Shown here piece after piece: positions 50,812 through 60,969 of a stretch of DNA of 64,000 nucleotides. Made by a program: the position numbers and the translations under genes. The notes beneath the pieces were generated by a model. It was not told the origin of the DNA, searched no databases, and saw only the letters and a program-made list of their open reading frames with translations. Source of the DNA: an uncultured Paracoccaceae bacterium (GTDB taxonomy: Bacteria > Pseudomonadota > Alphaproteobacteria > Rhodobacterales > Rhodobacteraceae); NCBI GenBank assembly GCA_943787985.1, contig CALSOO010000004.1:620001-684000 (forward strand). The letters are read 5' to 3'. The stretch's first letter is position 1, and every line of letters starts with the position of its first letter.

Positions 50812-51476
50812 TACATCCATCTGCCCTTGCCGGTTCTGTCGTTCTGGGGCGCGTCCAAGCGGTCACTGATCCTGACAATCTGGCGCGTGTCGAAGTCCGC
50901 TTTCCGCTGCACGTCGACGAGGAGAGCAATGCCTCAACCGCGTGGGCACCTGTTGCCACATCCTTTGCTGGAGACAATCACGGCGCGTTTATGTTGCCCG
51001 GGGTCGGGGATGTTGTTGTTTTGTCGTTTGTTGGCGGTGACACGCGCCAACCCATTGTTTTGGGAGCGATTTGGAACGGCGAAGAATCCCCGAGCGAGAC
51101 AGTTGGCGGTGACAACACCGACCGCTGGGTCATCACCAGCCGGGCAGGCACCCGCATCGCCATCATCGAGGAAAGTGGTGGGCAGCCATTGGTGGAAATC
51201 ACAACGCCAGCTGGCCCCATGATCACACTCAGCGATGAAGGGGGCGGGAAGATTGATCTGAGCACTGGCGGTTCCACGATTTCAATGACGCCCTCGGCCA
51301 TTTCCATCAAAAGCGCGTCGATCGAGTTGAACGCCCCCGAAGTGAGCATCTCAGGCGGGCCGTTACAGGTGAATTCGGCGATGACCAACTTTTCCAACCC
51401 CATCAACGCGCCTGTCGGGGTCATCTCAAGCGTCATCGCGACAAGCTATACGCCAGGTGCGGGGAACGTGTGGTGA
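50808..51476 (+). CDS. Spike protein (gpV/gp5 OB-fold plus beta-helix, Afp8 C-terminal equivalent)
   Basis: VVLGRVQAVTDPDNLARVEVRFPLHVDEESNASTAWAPVATSFAGDNHGAFMLPGVGDVVVLSFVGGDTRQPIVLGAIWNG. Confidence 0.9.
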   Translation: MIHPSALAGSVVLGRVQAVTDPDNLARVEVRFPLHVDEESNASTAWAPVATSFAGDNHGAFMLPGVGDVVVLSFVGGDTRQPIVLGAIWNGEESPSETVGGDNTDRWVITSRAGTRIAIIEESGGQPLVEITTPAGPMITLSDEGGGKIDLSTGGSTISMTPSAISIKSASIELNAPEVSISGGPLQVNSAMTNFSNPINAPVGVISSVIATSYTPGAGNVW

Positions 51477-52999
51477 AACATGAAACCATCATATCGGGCC
51501 TGCGCCTTGAGGGGCAGCGTGGCATCCTAGCACCCACAATTCTTGCGTTTCGCGAGCCGACGTTTGTGCAGACTTTCCTTGCTGAAATGCGCAGTGCCGA
51601 TTGGCGGGAAAAAATGGCTGCACGTCAGGCGGGCGATTTGCTGGAGCAACCCATCCACCGCAGTTTTCACCTTGTTGTGGTGGATGCGCGATGCTTGCGG
51701 GTTGGTTTGCCGCGGTTGGACGAGGACAAGATTGCTGGCGCAGGGTTTGTGATCCGCCGTTTGCGCAAAGGCGGAGAGGACGGGTGGTTGCGCCTTGAGA
51801 CGGACAATCTGGGCTGGCAAGCAACACCTGCCGGCACGCTTGAAGAAACATCTGCCTATGATCCTGATGCCGCCACGCGCCGCGTGCGCGCACTGGGCAA
51901 AAACGCTGCCGTTTTGTCGCGTGTTGATCGCCTACCGGGCGGTGGGGACGCCACAGATGAAGATGTCATCGCCCTCTATCCCGCTCCGCCTGATGTTGCC
52001 AAAAACACCGGAATGACCCTGCTTTACGGCTTCTTGCCCCTGTCTGGTGATGATCATGAGCCTCAGGAGGCGCCGACACCGCCATTCAGCCTGGAAGACG
52101 TGAAGGCGCGCATTTCACTTTTGCTCAAGTCCGATCGCACGGGGATCAGTTTTCCGCCCACCAGCGGCACGATCACACGCGCCGAAATGTTGCGGCCCGA
52201 AGAAAACAGCAACGCGGCACGCGGAAGAGGATTGCGGACCCTCAAATCAACCTTGTTCTGGTTGTCACAGGAAACCGGCGCCTTTGTGGACGGGGCACCC
52301 GAGGGGATCAAAAACACCCTCAATGAAGTGCGCCTGACGGGCGTGTCCCCGAGTGGATTGTTTGACTACCTCGAAGTTTGCTACCGCGCCTTCATATTGC
52401 AAACGCCTGATGCGCCGTCATCTGTCGCGCCGTCTACATCATGGCCCGGATTAAACGGGTCGCAAGAAAATACTTTGGCCGCAGTCGCTTACGCCGCCAT
52501 GAGTGCGCGCTGGGCCTCGATTGCGCCGCTTACGCCGCGCTATCCATCGTTGCCGCTTGAGTATCATGTGCGCTGTTTCTTGCGCGTTGATGATTGCGAG
52601 GGCTGCCCGCTACGCATCTTGTGGTCGTCCCCCTCAGCCCCGTTTCGGATCAAGCCGTGGTTCGAGGGCGGTGATGGTCCAGCACAGCAAATTGAAATGC
52701 CTCCTGTTAACGTTGAAAGCCTCAAAAAGATGAAGCCAAATGTTGTGTTCAACGTTCCACCAGAGCTGCAACAGCATATGGACCGGATCAACTTGGGGGA
52801 TCTGCTGGACGGAAAACACACCAAAACCAACATCAGCTTCGGGATGATTTGCGGGTTCTCCATCCCGATCATCACCTTGTGCGCATTCTTTGTGTTGCAG
52901 ATCTTTTTGCAGCTGTTGAACATCATCTTCTGGTGGCTGCCGTTCATCAAGATTTGCATCCCGTATCCCAAGATTTCGACTGAAGAGGAGGGTTCGTGA
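51470..52999 (+). CDS. eCIS-associated 509-aa protein with C-terminal hydrophobic anchor
   Basis: Located between spike and gp25 genes; C-term ISFGMICGFSIPIITLCAFFVLQIFLQLLNIIFWWLPFIKICIPYPK. Confidence 0.75.
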   Translation: MVKHETIISGLRLEGQRGILAPTILAFREPTFVQTFLAEMRSADWREKMAARQAGDLLEQPIHRSFHLVVVDARCLRVGLPRLDEDKIAGAGFVIRRLRKGGEDGWLRLETDNLGWQATPAGTLEETSAYDPDAATRRVRALGKNAAVLSRVDRLPGGGDATDEDVIALYPAPPDVAKNTGMTLLYGFLPLSGDDHEPQEAPTPPFSLEDVKARISLLLKSDRTGISFPPTSGTITRAEMLRPEENSNAARGRGLRTLKSTLFWLSQETGAFVDGAPEGIKNTLNEVRLTGVSPSGLFDYLEVCYRAFILQTPDAPSSVAPSTSWPGLNGSQENTLAAVAYAAMSARWASIAPLTPRYPSLPLEYHVRCFLRVDDCEGCPLRILWSSPSAPFRIKPWFEGGDGPAQQIEMPPVNVESLKKMKPNVVFNVPPELQQHMDRINLGDLLDGKHTKTNISFGMICGFSIPIITLCAFFVLQIFLQLLNIIFWWLPFIKICIPYPKISTEEEGS

Positions 53000-53400
53000 T
53001 GACAACCAATCCCGCCCAACCCGGATTGCCCGTGGGATGGCCCTTGATACCTGTGCCCGATGCGCAGGGCAGCCTTCACTGGCCGACACTTGAGGCGTCT
53101 GTGCGTCAAACCATTCGTGCGCTTTTGGTCACCGAACCGGGGGAGCGGCTGTTGCATCCCCGTTTTGGCGCGGCGTTGCAGCAGTTTGTCCATCACCCCA
53201 ACAGCGTGCTGACACGCCGCCGCATTCGGGACCGGATCGGCGAAACGCTCGGGGTTTACGAGCCGCGCATCGCGCTTTCCAATCTGACTGTCGAGCCACA
53301 ACCGGACGCCCCGGCGGTGATCGTTGTGTCCATCTCTTACACCATTCGCATGACAGGGCAGGCTGATGATCTCAGCCTTGCGCTGGAGCTTGGAGGATAA
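52999..53400 (+). CDS. gp25/GpW-like baseplate wedge protein (Afp9-like)
   Basis: SVRQTIRALLVTEPGERLLHPRFGAALQQFVHHPNSVLTRRRIRDRIGETLGVYEPRIALSNLTV. Confidence 0.92.
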   Translation: MTTNPAQPGLPVGWPLIPVPDAQGSLHWPTLEASVRQTIRALLVTEPGERLLHPRFGAALQQFVHHPNSVLTRRRIRDRIGETLGVYEPRIALSNLTVEPQPDAPAVIVVSISYTIRMTGQADDLSLALELGG

Positions 53401-53401
53401 C

Positions 53402-55609
53402 ATGCTGCCTCGCGTAAATCTTGCTGACCTCACCGCCAAGGAATTGGCCGAGGAAATGGTGCGCCGCATCCCTGCGCATACGCCTGAATGGCGCAATGCA
53501 CGGGTGGGTGACCCCGGGCGGGCGATGATCGATGTGTTCGCTTATATGGGCGAGTCGATCTTGTACCGTGCCAATTTAACACCGCGCCGTATGCGTTTGG
53601 AATTTCTTAACCTTTTGAACCTCAAGCAGCGACCGGCGCAGGCGGCGCGCGGACTGTTGGCATTGACCCACAAAGCCCCCGCCAGTGCAAAACCGACGTT
53701 TGCGCCCGCTGGGACACGTGTGAACGGATCACAGGTTTTTGAAACCCGCACGCCCATCACTGTTCAGCCGTTTGAAGGACGCGTCTATATCAAACGCGCT
53801 TTGGCAGAGGCGGAAATGGAAGAACTTGGCGATGTTCTTGCCTCATTGTCCGAGGTGTACGGGGTCACGGATATGGCCCCTTACGAGACCGAAGAGGTGT
53901 TTGGTCCAACAGATGTGGTACGTCCGGAAGGTGTTGATTTGTTTGGAGAAAGTGTGGATCAAACGGTTTGGATCGGACTATTTGCCCTTGATGACAGCGT
54001 TGCAGCCCACAGCGCCGCGACGGCTGCACTGGATGCGCAACCTGCTTTGTTGAACCTTGGCGTTGTGCCGAAGTTGAAGCGTGAGGATGCACTCGCTCCT
54101 GCGCTTGAGCCGTTGGAGGGGTTGGACTGGGCGGTCACTGCCCCCCCGTTGACCGTGTCTGACACCGGGATATTGTTCCGTGATTTGCCCGTAGATCAGG
54201 ACGCAACCGCGGGGTTTACACGCGAAGGTACGCTGCGACTTGTTTTACCGAAATCATCCGAAGTTATGTCTCCTTCCAATGATATAGAGGACGAAGTTGA
54301 TGCAGGTGTCGGGGATCGTCCACCGCGTATAGACGATGCTGAACTGGCATCCCGTTTGCTGTGTTGGGTCCGATTGAAAGCAGATGATGCGGCTGCGTCT
54401 TTGCCCGTCTCATGGATGGGGGTGAACGCTGTCGAGATAGAACATTCCCGAACATTTTCGAATGTTCTGTTGGGCACGGCCAACGGTGTTGCCGGCGCAA
54501 GATTTGCTTTGCCGGCGCAAAACATCGATGCGGATACGCTGAAACTTTCAGTTTTTGAAGAAGGTCAGGGGTTTCGCCCGTGGACGCAAGTGAGCGATTT
54601 GGGAGCATGTGAGCGCGATGCGCGGTGTTACGAGGTCGATGCCCAGGCGGGACAGGTGGCATTTGGAGATGGTCTGACAGGGATGTCCTTGTCCAAAGGT
54701 ACCCGCATTAGACTTGACGAAATGCGCGCAGGCGGCGCGGAAGAGGGCAATCTCGAGCCGCAGAATCTTTCAAAAATCGAACTCCCGGGCATATTGGCGC
54801 ATCAACCTGCAGCGATCCACGGCGGGGTTGCTGCCGAGGCGTTGGATGGCGCAGAAAAGCGCGTGGGCGCGATGCTACACCATCGAAACCGATGCGTCAC
54901 AGAGGCGGACTATCGCTCTGTTGCAGGTGAGATTGGTGTGCCGCGCGTCGAGGTCATTGCAGGATTTCGCCCGCACCAGCGCCGCATGGGCGCATCCGGT
55001 GTTGTGACGGTTATGGCCATCCCCGAGGCCAAAGTGCGCCGTGCCCCAAATCCACGTGCTGATCGGCGGTTGTTGGAACGCATTTACGCCCATCTTGATC
55101 CTAAACGCCCTATGGGGACCGAGTTGTATGTGGTGTCTCCCGAGTATCGGTCGTTCGGGTTGAGCACAGCCATTTCCATTCGCGAAGGCTTTGCGCGTGA
55201 AGCGGTTGTGAAGGCCGTAAAGGAACGGTTGTATGCCTATTTCTGGCCTTTGTCGGGTGGCGGCTCTGATGGTCAGGGTTGGGTATTGGGTCGTAATATC
55301 AACGCTCAAGAAGTTGAAGTTGAAGTTGCGCGTGTTCCAGGGGTGCGCATTGCAGCAGGCGTGAATTTGTTTGTACCCAGTGAAACCGGCTTTGACCTTG
55401 TAGGGGTGGATCGCCGGTCCGGTGTGGTGGGTATCGCTCTGGACCAGTGGCAACTGCCGGAGCTGTTGAACATGACTGTGGCTGTCGACGCTGATACGGC
55501 ACCGGCCAGCCTGAGCATGGCGTCCGGCTCAGCTGGCGCGAATGACGGCGCCACGCAAGACAGCGCGAGCCGCAGCGTTGCCGTTCCTGTCGTGCCGGAG
55601 GTGTGCTGA
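53402..55609 (+). CDS. Baseplate J-like assembly protein (Afp11-like)
   Basis: MLPRVNLADLTAKELAEEMVRRIPAHTPEWRNARVGDPGRAMIDVFAYMGESILYRANLTPRRMRLEFLNLLNLKQRPAQAA; VAFGDGLTGMSLSKGTRIR; HHRNRCVTEADYRSVAGEI. Confidence 0.92.
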   Translation: MLPRVNLADLTAKELAEEMVRRIPAHTPEWRNARVGDPGRAMIDVFAYMGESILYRANLTPRRMRLEFLNLLNLKQRPAQAARGLLALTHKAPASAKPTFAPAGTRVNGSQVFETRTPITVQPFEGRVYIKRALAEAEMEELGDVLASLSEVYGVTDMAPYETEEVFGPTDVVRPEGVDLFGESVDQTVWIGLFALDDSVAAHSAATAALDAQPALLNLGVVPKLKREDALAPALEPLEGLDWAVTAPPLTVSDTGILFRDLPVDQDATAGFTREGTLRLVLPKSSEVMSPSNDIEDEVDAGVGDRPPRIDDAELASRLLCWVRLKADDAAASLPVSWMGVNAVEIEHSRTFSNVLLGTANGVAGARFALPAQNIDADTLKLSVFEEGQGFRPWTQVSDLGACERDARCYEVDAQAGQVAFGDGLTGMSLSKGTRIRLDEMRAGGAEEGNLEPQNLSKIELPGILAHQPAAIHGGVAAEALDGAEKRVGAMLHHRNRCVTEADYRSVAGEIGVPRVEVIAGFRPHQRRMGASGVVTVMAIPEAKVRRAPNPRADRRLLERIYAHLDPKRPMGTELYVVSPEYRSFGLSTAISIREGFAREAVVKAVKERLYAYFWPLSGGGSDGQGWVLGRNINAQEVEVEVARVPGVRIAAGVNLFVPSETGFDLVGVDRRSGVVGIALDQWQLPELLNMTVAVDADTAPASLSMASGSAGANDGATQDSASRSVAVPVVPEVC

Positions 55610-57957
55610 TGGGCGACGTGAACGGACAAAGCTATTGGCAATGGGTGAGCGAGGCGGATTTTGATCTGTCTGCTGCACCGAGCTTGCAGTGGAATGCATC
55701 CCGCAACGCCTTGGTTTTGCAAGACACGTTATTGGTGCCTCCAACAGCGGCGACGTTGGCGCAGACACAGGAAAAAGCGGATGAGGCTGCTTTGGCTGTG
55801 GACACATACGACACCTTTGCCCGTGTCAGGATCGGGGATGGCGATCACATCCAAGCGGGTGGTGCGGGCGATACGATGAGCGACATTTTTACTGCCGACA
55901 GCGGACAGGAAATCCATGACTTTGAATGGACTCCTGATGGGCAACTCATTGTGGTACAAGGGAATTCCGAGGCGGGGTCCGTCACCTGGATGGACCGTTT
56001 GGATCGATTTTACCCGATCACGCTGCAAGAAGAAGGATTTAAGCCCGACCGAATTGCGGTGCCTGCCAAAAGCGGCCCGATTTGGAGTGTTGCGCGTCGC
56101 AGCGGTGATTTGCGGCATTTGGCGGGTGCCCCTGTGCCGCGTCAACTGGATGATTTTGTCCAGCCGGCGGGTCAGTTTGAACCCAAACCGGAAATGGCCA
56201 ATCCTGCGCGTCTGGAGCGTCCTGTAACGCATCGTGCGTCAGGCACGGGCTTGTTGGACGCATGTGCTGACGTGCAGGGTGCTTTGGTTTTGTTGCACCC
56301 CACCAAAGGGTCGGCGCAGCCTGAAAACCTGCTTGAAATCATTTGGCCCGATGGGACGCGGCGCTTACGCACCCTGACATCGGTCACGCGCGCCTTCAGT
56401 GTCGTGTCGTTTGCGGCAGGACTTGTTGCGGTCGTGGCACCTGACTGGTCTGAGGCGCGAGTTTATCGTCTGCCCAAGCCGTCGGACAGTGAAACCGGTG
56501 CCGTGTTGCCCTTGAGCTTACGGCTGCCTTTGCGCGATTGGTCGGGGGGGCGTTTGTGTCGCGGGGCCACTGGCAAGGCACATTATCCGCGCACTGACAC
56601 AAAGGCGTTTTCAGTTCTGGCGCCCGTGTCCATGCGGGCGCATGCCCAACAAGGCCAAGTGGCTGATACGACAGTGGATAGTGAGGTTGAAGGGTTCGTT
56701 TGGCACCGCTTTTACCTTGAAGCCCAACTGCCCAAAGGCTGTGCGATTTCTATCAATGCCCGTGCGGCGAATTCTGTTGAATTGCTGGCAAACGCACCAT
56801 GGCATCTGCATCAATTCGGTGACCCACCACGTGATACGCGTGCGCCGCGCGGTGTTTGGATGGACGCGGCCAGCGAGCATGCGCATGGACGCAGTGCGAT
56901 GGACTGTCCGCGTGAACGCGACCGTGCAGGGCTTTTCACATGCTTGATGCAGTCAAGCGATGCCGAACAGGAAAATTCACGCATCGGGGGGCGGTTTTTG
57001 CAACTGCGCATAACCCTGTCGGGCAACAAAGCCCGCACGCCACGGCTGTATGCGCTGCGTGCATGGGGACCACGGTTTTCCTACCGCGACGCATATATGC
57101 CCGCGCTGTTTTCGATCCATGAGGGGGCAGGGGCGCAGGGCAGTGATTTTATGGACCGCTACCTCGCGATCTTTGAGAGTGTTTTGACGCCACTTGAGGG
57201 CGAAATCGCCCAGACATGGCGGGGGGCCTCTGCGTTCGGCACGCCCGAGGAGAGTCTGGATTGGCTGTCGGGTTGGCTGGGGGTCATGCCGGATGAAGCC
57301 CTTGGTACGGCGGGCAAGCGGCGCATGATTGCAGCGGCGGCGCGTCTGGCACCTTGGCACGCGACGCTCAAAGGGGTTGAAGGGCTGCTGGATGTGGCCA
57401 CCAACGGCGGTGTGGCGCGCGGCGATGTGGTTGTGGTCGAGAATTTCCGCATGCGCCGGACTTTTGCGACCATTCTGGGTGCTGACTTTTCGGATCGCGA
57501 TGACCCGATGACGCGTGGCACCCGTGCAAACGGGAACGCCCACCTTGGTCCTGGATTTTTTGTTGGTTCGGATGATCAAAAACAACTGTTTGCGCTGTTT
57601 CGACCGGAACTGTTGGAACACGATCTGACCTCCCAAGCTGAACGCGAGGTTGCTGCGCAACAGCTTGATGCGCTGTTCGAGGACGAGGCGCACCGCGTCA
57701 CGATTTTGATAAGCAGAACGTTGGATGCGGACACCCGTGGCCTGATTTCGCGCATCGTCGCGCGTGAGACGCCTGCGCATGTGATGACGGATTTATACGA
57801 CGCCCCCGAGAGTTTGCTGCTTGGACTGTCATCCTTGCTGGGCGTTGAAACGCGATTGGGCACGGCACCTGACGTGGCGGCTGTGACCATTGGTGAAACC
57901 ATAATCGGGCAGGGGCGGCTGACTGGCACCCCCGCTCTTGACCCCACGCTGGGATAA
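55609..57957 (+). CDS. gpI-like tail protein with large N-terminal beta-rich (propeller-like) region
   Basis: C-term FMDRYLAIFESVLTPLEGEIAQTWRGASAFGTPEESLDWLSGWLGVMPDEALGTAGKRRMIAAAARLAPWHATLKGVEGLL. Confidence 0.82.
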   Translation: MGDVNGQSYWQWVSEADFDLSAAPSLQWNASRNALVLQDTLLVPPTAATLAQTQEKADEAALAVDTYDTFARVRIGDGDHIQAGGAGDTMSDIFTADSGQEIHDFEWTPDGQLIVVQGNSEAGSVTWMDRLDRFYPITLQEEGFKPDRIAVPAKSGPIWSVARRSGDLRHLAGAPVPRQLDDFVQPAGQFEPKPEMANPARLERPVTHRASGTGLLDACADVQGALVLLHPTKGSAQPENLLEIIWPDGTRRLRTLTSVTRAFSVVSFAAGLVAVVAPDWSEARVYRLPKPSDSETGAVLPLSLRLPLRDWSGGRLCRGATGKAHYPRTDTKAFSVLAPVSMRAHAQQGQVADTTVDSEVEGFVWHRFYLEAQLPKGCAISINARAANSVELLANAPWHLHQFGDPPRDTRAPRGVWMDAASEHAHGRSAMDCPRERDRAGLFTCLMQSSDAEQENSRIGGRFLQLRITLSGNKARTPRLYALRAWGPRFSYRDAYMPALFSIHEGAGAQGSDFMDRYLAIFESVLTPLEGEIAQTWRGASAFGTPEESLDWLSGWLGVMPDEALGTAGKRRMIAAAARLAPWHATLKGVEGLLDVATNGGVARGDVVVVENFRMRRTFATILGADFSDRDDPMTRGTRANGNAHLGPGFFVGSDDQKQLFALFRPELLEHDLTSQAEREVAAQQLDALFEDEAHRVTILISRTLDADTRGLISRIVARETPAHVMTDLYDAPESLLLGLSSLLGVETRLGTAPDVAAVTIGETIIGQGRLTGTPALDPTLG

Positions 57958-57971
57958 AAAGGGAGAGCATC

Positions 57972-58838
57972 ATGTCAGGATTTACGCCTTATGCGGTCGC
58001 TGATCCGCTTGCAGGCCAAGATACGGCAAGCGGCGGCACGGCGGGCACAGAGCGGCTGAGCATGGCCGAAGGGTTGATGCTGAGCGCGCATCATTTCGCC
58101 ACCGAACAGCTTTATCATCGGTCCCGATTGTCACGCTTGCTCACGTTTTTGCATGGTTCCGGTACGGTTGCGGGCCTTGACGTGCGCCAGGTCGATGTGG
58201 GCGAAGACGATGTCACCCTGACGCAAATACAGGTGAGTGCCGGATTGGCGGTCGATACTCTGGGGCGCTTGATTGAGCATCGCTTCAAATCCTGCATTCG
58301 TTTAGGTGACTGGATGGCCCAAACGGCTGCTGACGTTGACGGGCAGCAGCAATTGCAAGGCGGGTTTCGTGCGGCGGCTCTGGGGCGTCCTGACCATGTG
58401 GCGGTGGATGTTGTGGCCGCGTTTCAGGCCTATGCCCACCGCCCCGAGCCTGCGTTTGCGACAGGCAATGCGGATCAGATCGACGGGGTGGAGCCGACGC
58501 TGAATGTCGACAGTTGCCGCCTAGTTCTTGAGGTGCGCAGTGCGGGCGCGGGTGTCGGGGATCAAAGCGATATCTCTGAACTGGTGCCGGGCTCTGTGGA
58601 CATCGCCCGCTTGCAACGCGCCAAACGCGAAACGCTTTGGGAGGCGGGCGCGGATGCCGAGGACCGCGCTGTCCACCTTGCCCGCCTGATTGTTCCCGTA
58701 CGCACCAATGATGCAGGGGATTTGGTGTTCGAGGACAGTTTCACCGCCGCAGACCCCTCTATCGCTCCCGATTTTGAAGGCCGTCTTTACAGCTATTCGG
58801 CGGCAGAGCTTGCTCTGCTTGCCGGTCACAGGAGATAA
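57972..58838 (+). CDS. eCIS late protein 1 of 3 sharing an N-terminal motif
   Basis: GLMLSAHHFATEQLYHRSRLSRLLTFLHGSGTVAGLDVRQVD...ISAGLAVDTLGRLIEH-type motif. Confidence 0.65.
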   Translation: MSGFTPYAVADPLAGQDTASGGTAGTERLSMAEGLMLSAHHFATEQLYHRSRLSRLLTFLHGSGTVAGLDVRQVDVGEDDVTLTQIQVSAGLAVDTLGRLIEHRFKSCIRLGDWMAQTAADVDGQQQLQGGFRAAALGRPDHVAVDVVAAFQAYAHRPEPAFATGNADQIDGVEPTLNVDSCRLVLEVRSAGAGVGDQSDISELVPGSVDIARLQRAKRETLWEAGADAEDRAVHLARLIVPVRTNDAGDLVFEDSFTAADPSIAPDFEGRLYSYSAAELALLAGHRR

Positions 58839-58842
58839 TCCA

Positions 58843-60969
58843 ATGCCAGCCAAGTCCTTTTATGAACGCAAAACTCTGCCAAACGGTGTCGATCATGGCA
58901 GTGAAGTGATTTTTGACCAACGCCGCGCCCGCACTGCATGGTTTGAGGGGCAGCATGTTACCGCAGACCAGTTCAACCGTGACCAATCCTACGCCATCAC
59001 CCGCATGGCCGATATGGGCCGCACGATTGGGCGGGGCGTGGTTGAGGGGCTGGAGGTAAGTTCCCCCAAGTCGACCGTATTGTTTGTGCGTCAGGGTTTG
59101 GGGCTTGCAGCGAGCGGGGAGGTCATTCACCTGCCCGTAGATATCACGCTCGACTTGGCGGATATTCCAACGCAGCGTCGCCTGAATGTGCAGTTGAAGT
59201 CCAAGGCCGACATCTCACCGCGTCCCGAAACCCGCACCGGTTTGTTTGTTCTCGGGGCCTCGATTGTCGAGCAAAGCTCGAACCCGATCGCATCCTATCC
59301 CGTCAGCCTGAACTCCGAGCGCAAGTTACAGGACAGCGTCATCAACGAGGCCGTGTTGTTCACCCTCACGCCCGTGCCCGTGCCCATCACCAAGCTGGAT
59401 GAAAACGACTGGAGGGCGATGGCGGCTTACCGGATATTCATCGAGGAAGAAGAGGCCGAGATGCCCCCAGGTGCCTTGCCGTTGGCGATGGTCGCGATGC
59501 AGGCCAATCAGGTCATGTGGGTGGATGTGCCGATGGTGCGGCGCAGTTTGGCGGCAAATGCGGGGCGCGATGCGGGGCTGGGGCTGGTGGATGAAAGCCG
59601 GCGCAGCGCGCATTACGAGCAGTTCGACGCCGTGATGCAAGAGTATCTGACGAACCAACCCGGCAAAGGCGCGCCTGCGTCTGATCTTGTCCGTGCGGTG
59701 CCTGCGATGGGGCGGTTGCCCGTCGCCTGTGTGGCCAGACGTGCGGATGTGTCAGGTCCTATGCGCCTGAGCCAGAACTGGTTGCCAGCAGCGACCCCCG
59801 TCGAGTTGATCGCGCTTCCCGAAGACGAGATCAAGGCACTTTTGCGTGAAAGCATGCATTTGCCCCCCATCGATCTGAGCGACAAGGACGAGGTGCACGC
59901 CAACATGCCAGTGTCGATCATCGTACCGGTGCCGCGCGCCAACTGGATGCAAACCCCAGCCGAAGTCGCCGAAGCGGCCGTCCCCCTCAAAGCCCCGCCA
60001 GCCGTAGGTGGCACGCCCACCGCTCCGGAGGATTTGTTGCGTGAACTGTTGGACGGCGTGCCTGTCGCCTCCCCCTCTGACAGTCTTGCGACCCAAGCCT
60101 GGAGCACCCTTTTGGGGCAGGCCGAGGCCCTGTGGTATGTGCGCCGGCGTCAATTCCAACGCTCTGATCTGGCGATGAACGGGATCGTGATCCCTGTTGT
60201 GACCCCGCCGATTGACGGCCCGGTCCTGCCACCTGTCGAACCGCCTGTTTCGGTCGATCTTGAGCCGTTCATTGATGCGGCCTTTGGCCCTGTGCGCAAG
60301 ACGTTTGGGGCGCTGAAAGCCGACGATCTGGTGGAGGTGTTTTTCAGCGGTGATGCCGATGAACGCTTGGCGATAATCTTGCACCAACTGCGCCTCAAGG
60401 ACGAACGTGCCTATTCTACGATGATGGCTGTGGCCTTTGACCTGAACAAGGGGGTGATCAGGCCAAAGGATGTGTTTGAAAAATACGACCCGAATATTCC
60501 GCTCAGGTGGTTGCGGTTCGAGAATGCCATTCTGGGCGTTGAGCCGTTGCTGAACCTGCTGGCGTCGGATCTGGACAATGACGATGGGGTTATCAAGTTT
60601 TTGCGCAATCGTTTCGGGCTGAGTTTGGCCAATGCGCAACGGGTCGCGAAGGACGGAATGCCCATTACGATGCGGATTGATGATCTGGACAAACCGGAAC
60701 GCCTTCGGGAGATTTTGGGGGAGTTGACGGAATTCAACGCGCGTTACGAATTTACAGTCGCAGACCCGTTTTCCGACAAGGTGAATGTGGCGCGTCGCCG
60801 TCTTGCGCAATGTGCGCGACTGTCCGAGATCACGTTTGGACTGGATGCGGTTCCCTTTAACAAGATGATCGACCTTGTCCCAGAATTGCGCGCGGTGTTT
60901 GCCGACGCATCCATCACAAAAGACGCACTGGGTGAGAAATTAGCCACTCTGATTTCGGCGGTGACGTAA
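58843..60969 (+). CDS. eCIS late protein 2 of 3 sharing an N-terminal motif
   Basis: WFEGQHVTADQFNRDQSYAITRMADMGRTIGRGVVEGLEVSSPKSTVLFVRQGLGLAASGEVIHLPVDI. Confidence 0.7.
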   Translation: MPAKSFYERKTLPNGVDHGSEVIFDQRRARTAWFEGQHVTADQFNRDQSYAITRMADMGRTIGRGVVEGLEVSSPKSTVLFVRQGLGLAASGEVIHLPVDITLDLADIPTQRRLNVQLKSKADISPRPETRTGLFVLGASIVEQSSNPIASYPVSLNSERKLQDSVINEAVLFTLTPVPVPITKLDENDWRAMAAYRIFIEEEEAEMPPGALPLAMVAMQANQVMWVDVPMVRRSLAANAGRDAGLGLVDESRRSAHYEQFDAVMQEYLTNQPGKGAPASDLVRAVPAMGRLPVACVARRADVSGPMRLSQNWLPAATPVELIALPEDEIKALLRESMHLPPIDLSDKDEVHANMPVSIIVPVPRANWMQTPAEVAEAAVPLKAPPAVGGTPTAPEDLLRELLDGVPVASPSDSLATQAWSTLLGQAEALWYVRRRQFQRSDLAMNGIVIPVVTPPIDGPVLPPVEPPVSVDLEPFIDAAFGPVRKTFGALKADDLVEVFFSGDADERLAIILHQLRLKDERAYSTMMAVAFDLNKGVIRPKDVFEKYDPNIPLRWLRFENAILGVEPLLNLLASDLDNDDGVIKFLRNRFGLSLANAQRVAKDGMPITMRIDDLDKPERLREILGELTEFNARYEFTVADPFSDKVNVARRRLAQCARLSEITFGLDAVPFNKMIDLVPELRAVFADASITKDALGEKLATLISAVT

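Noticed and set aside
59752-60810. 352-aa minus-strand ORF inside the eCIS late gene 2
   Set aside because: Antisense to a well-supported coupled gene; composition typical of shadow frames.
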